Source: JAYZVT01 sp050248375
Lineage (GTDB): Bacteria; Pseudomonadota; Alphaproteobacteria; Rhizobiales; Methyloligellaceae
Reading direction: 5' to 3'
DNA length: 5,813 nt
Assembly: GCA_050248375.1 (NCBI GenBank)
Contig: JBFWSL010000233.1
Coordinates: forward strand, 1 to 5,813
Position numbers and translations under genes: made by a program
The notes under the pieces: model-generated
The model's input: the letters and a program-made list of their open reading frames with translations, nothing else
What the model was told of the DNA's origin: nothing
The model's database searches: none
Shown: piece by piece, positions 5,254 through 5,813 of the stretch
Numbering within the stretch: position 1 is the stretch's first letter
Layout of the letters: every line of letters starts with the position of its first letter

Positions 5254-5813
5254 CAGCGGGCGGATGCTTTTTCCAGCGGCAGGCCAAGCGCGTGGGCCGG
5301 CAGCAGCCCCCGGACGGAATTGCCCAGATATACGGTCTCAGCAATCTCGAGGTCGCGGGGCCACAGCACCGCTTCCTCGGCTTCTCCCGTTGCCAGGAGC
5401 TCGGCGCGGAAGGTGCCGGGCAGCAGCCCCGACCACAGGGCGGGGGTGAGCAGCCTGCCGCCAAGGCGAATGAAGATGCTGGTGCGGCTGCCCTCTGCCA
5501 GTTCGCCACGTTCGTTCAGGAACAGGACTTCGTCGGCGCCGGTGGCGGCCGACAGGCGTGCATGCTCGCCGTCATAGAGCTCGCGCAGAGTGGTCTTGTG
5601 ATAGACAAGGGGTTCCGCGCTGTTCACGCGCCTGTCCGAGAATACGTAGCTCATGGGTCCGGCTGCGGCGGGAGGCGCCATCGGCGCCGAGGTGACCGTG
5701 AACCGGCCGTCGGCGAACAGCAGCAGGCGGGTGCGGTGGTGACCCGCCGGATGCCTGGCGGCTTCCCCGGCGAGGGCGGCGCGGATGGCGGCCGCATCGC
5801 AGGGCCATCCGAA
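5253..5813 (-). CDS. Class IV aminotransferase, 4-amino-4-deoxychorismate lyase type (partial, N-terminus missing)
   Basis: The frame is open from the right edge to the TGA at 5255-5253, giving 186 residues with the N-terminus outside the window; the ATG at 5681 is internal. Visible segments are typical of PLP fold-type IV enzymes of the PabC group: RTRLLLFADGRF, then VYHKTTLRELYD whose lysine should hold PLP, then DEVLFLNERGELAEGSRTSIFI, LLTPALWSGLLPGTFR and a closing ETVYLGNSVRGLLPA. PabC splits 4-amino-4-deoxychorismate into p-aminobenzoate and pyruvate for folate synthesis. In many alphaproteobacteria this domain is the C-terminal half of a PabB-PabC fusion, and the missing part here leaves that open. 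D-amino-acid or branched-chain aminotransferases share the fold, but the HKTT and GNSxRGL forms favour PabC. It is upstream of bdhA on the same strand, with no obvious metabolic link. Confidence 0.85.
   Translation of the reverse strand, partial: FGWPCDAAAIRAALAGEAARHPAGHHRTRLLLFADGRFTVTSAPMAPPAAAGPMSYVFSDRRVNSAEPLVYHKTTLRELYDGEHARLSAATGADEVLFLNERGELAEGSRTSIFIRLGGRLLTPALWSGLLPGTFRAELLATGEAEEAVLWPRDLEIAETVYLGNSVRGLLPAHALGLPLEKASAR

Noticed and set aside
4640..5449. Long plus-strand frame opposite bdhA and the aminotransferase gene
   Set aside because: The translation is low-complexity Gly/Arg/Asp and has no family features; the minus strand encodes two well-recognised enzymes here.

Overview
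This is a high-GC chromosomal stretch that most resembles an alphaproteobacterium. The evidence for that is the strongly G/C third codon positions, a YcbB-type periplasmic L,D-transpeptidase, a polyhydroxybutyrate-type D-3-hydroxybutyrate dehydrogenase, and a paired DUF2946/DUF1775 copper cassette. No taxonomic search could be run, so the lineage is an inference. No RNA gene, insertion sequence, CRISPR array or phage gene is visible.

Left part (1-1147, minus strand): a small copper-handling operon read right to left. A DUF2946 membrane protein comes first, possibly translated from a leaderless mRNA. A secreted DUF1775/YcnI-type copper-binding protein follows. The first codons of a third gene, with a good ribosome binding site, run off the left edge. 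In related cassettes this position often holds a CopC/CopD-like protein, but too little is present here to say. Hairpins lie in both intergenic gaps.

Middle (1364-4351, plus strand): divergent from the copper operon is an L,D-transpeptidase with an N-terminal signal sequence, a peptidoglycan-binding domain and a complete catalytic HDTP/SSGCVR signature. A GTG with a strong ribosome binding site is the best start. An 135-base gap follows and contains a near-perfect Pho box (PhoB operator), written in the reverse orientation, 19 bases before the GTG of a 12-helix MFS transporter of the fosmidomycin-resistance (Fsr) type. After a weak terminator there is a 57-residue single-span membrane protein with its own plausible promoter.

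Right part (4385-5813, minus strand): D-3-hydroxybutyrate dehydrogenase (bdhA) with all catalytic and substrate-binding residues. Upstream of it is the C-terminal part of a class IV aminotransferase (4-amino-4-deoxychorismate lyase type) whose N-terminus lies beyond the right edge. Between them, overlapping the probable -10 of bdhA, is a perfect 17-base palindrome that fits a motif I recall for PhaR, the regulator of polyhydroxybutyrate metabolism.

The genes are mostly ordinary. The parts most worth a second look are regulatory: the Pho box before the transporter, the PhaR-like operator before bdhA, the possible leaderless start of the DUF2946 gene, and the unannotated small membrane protein. 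I see no sign of a wholly new multi-gene system.
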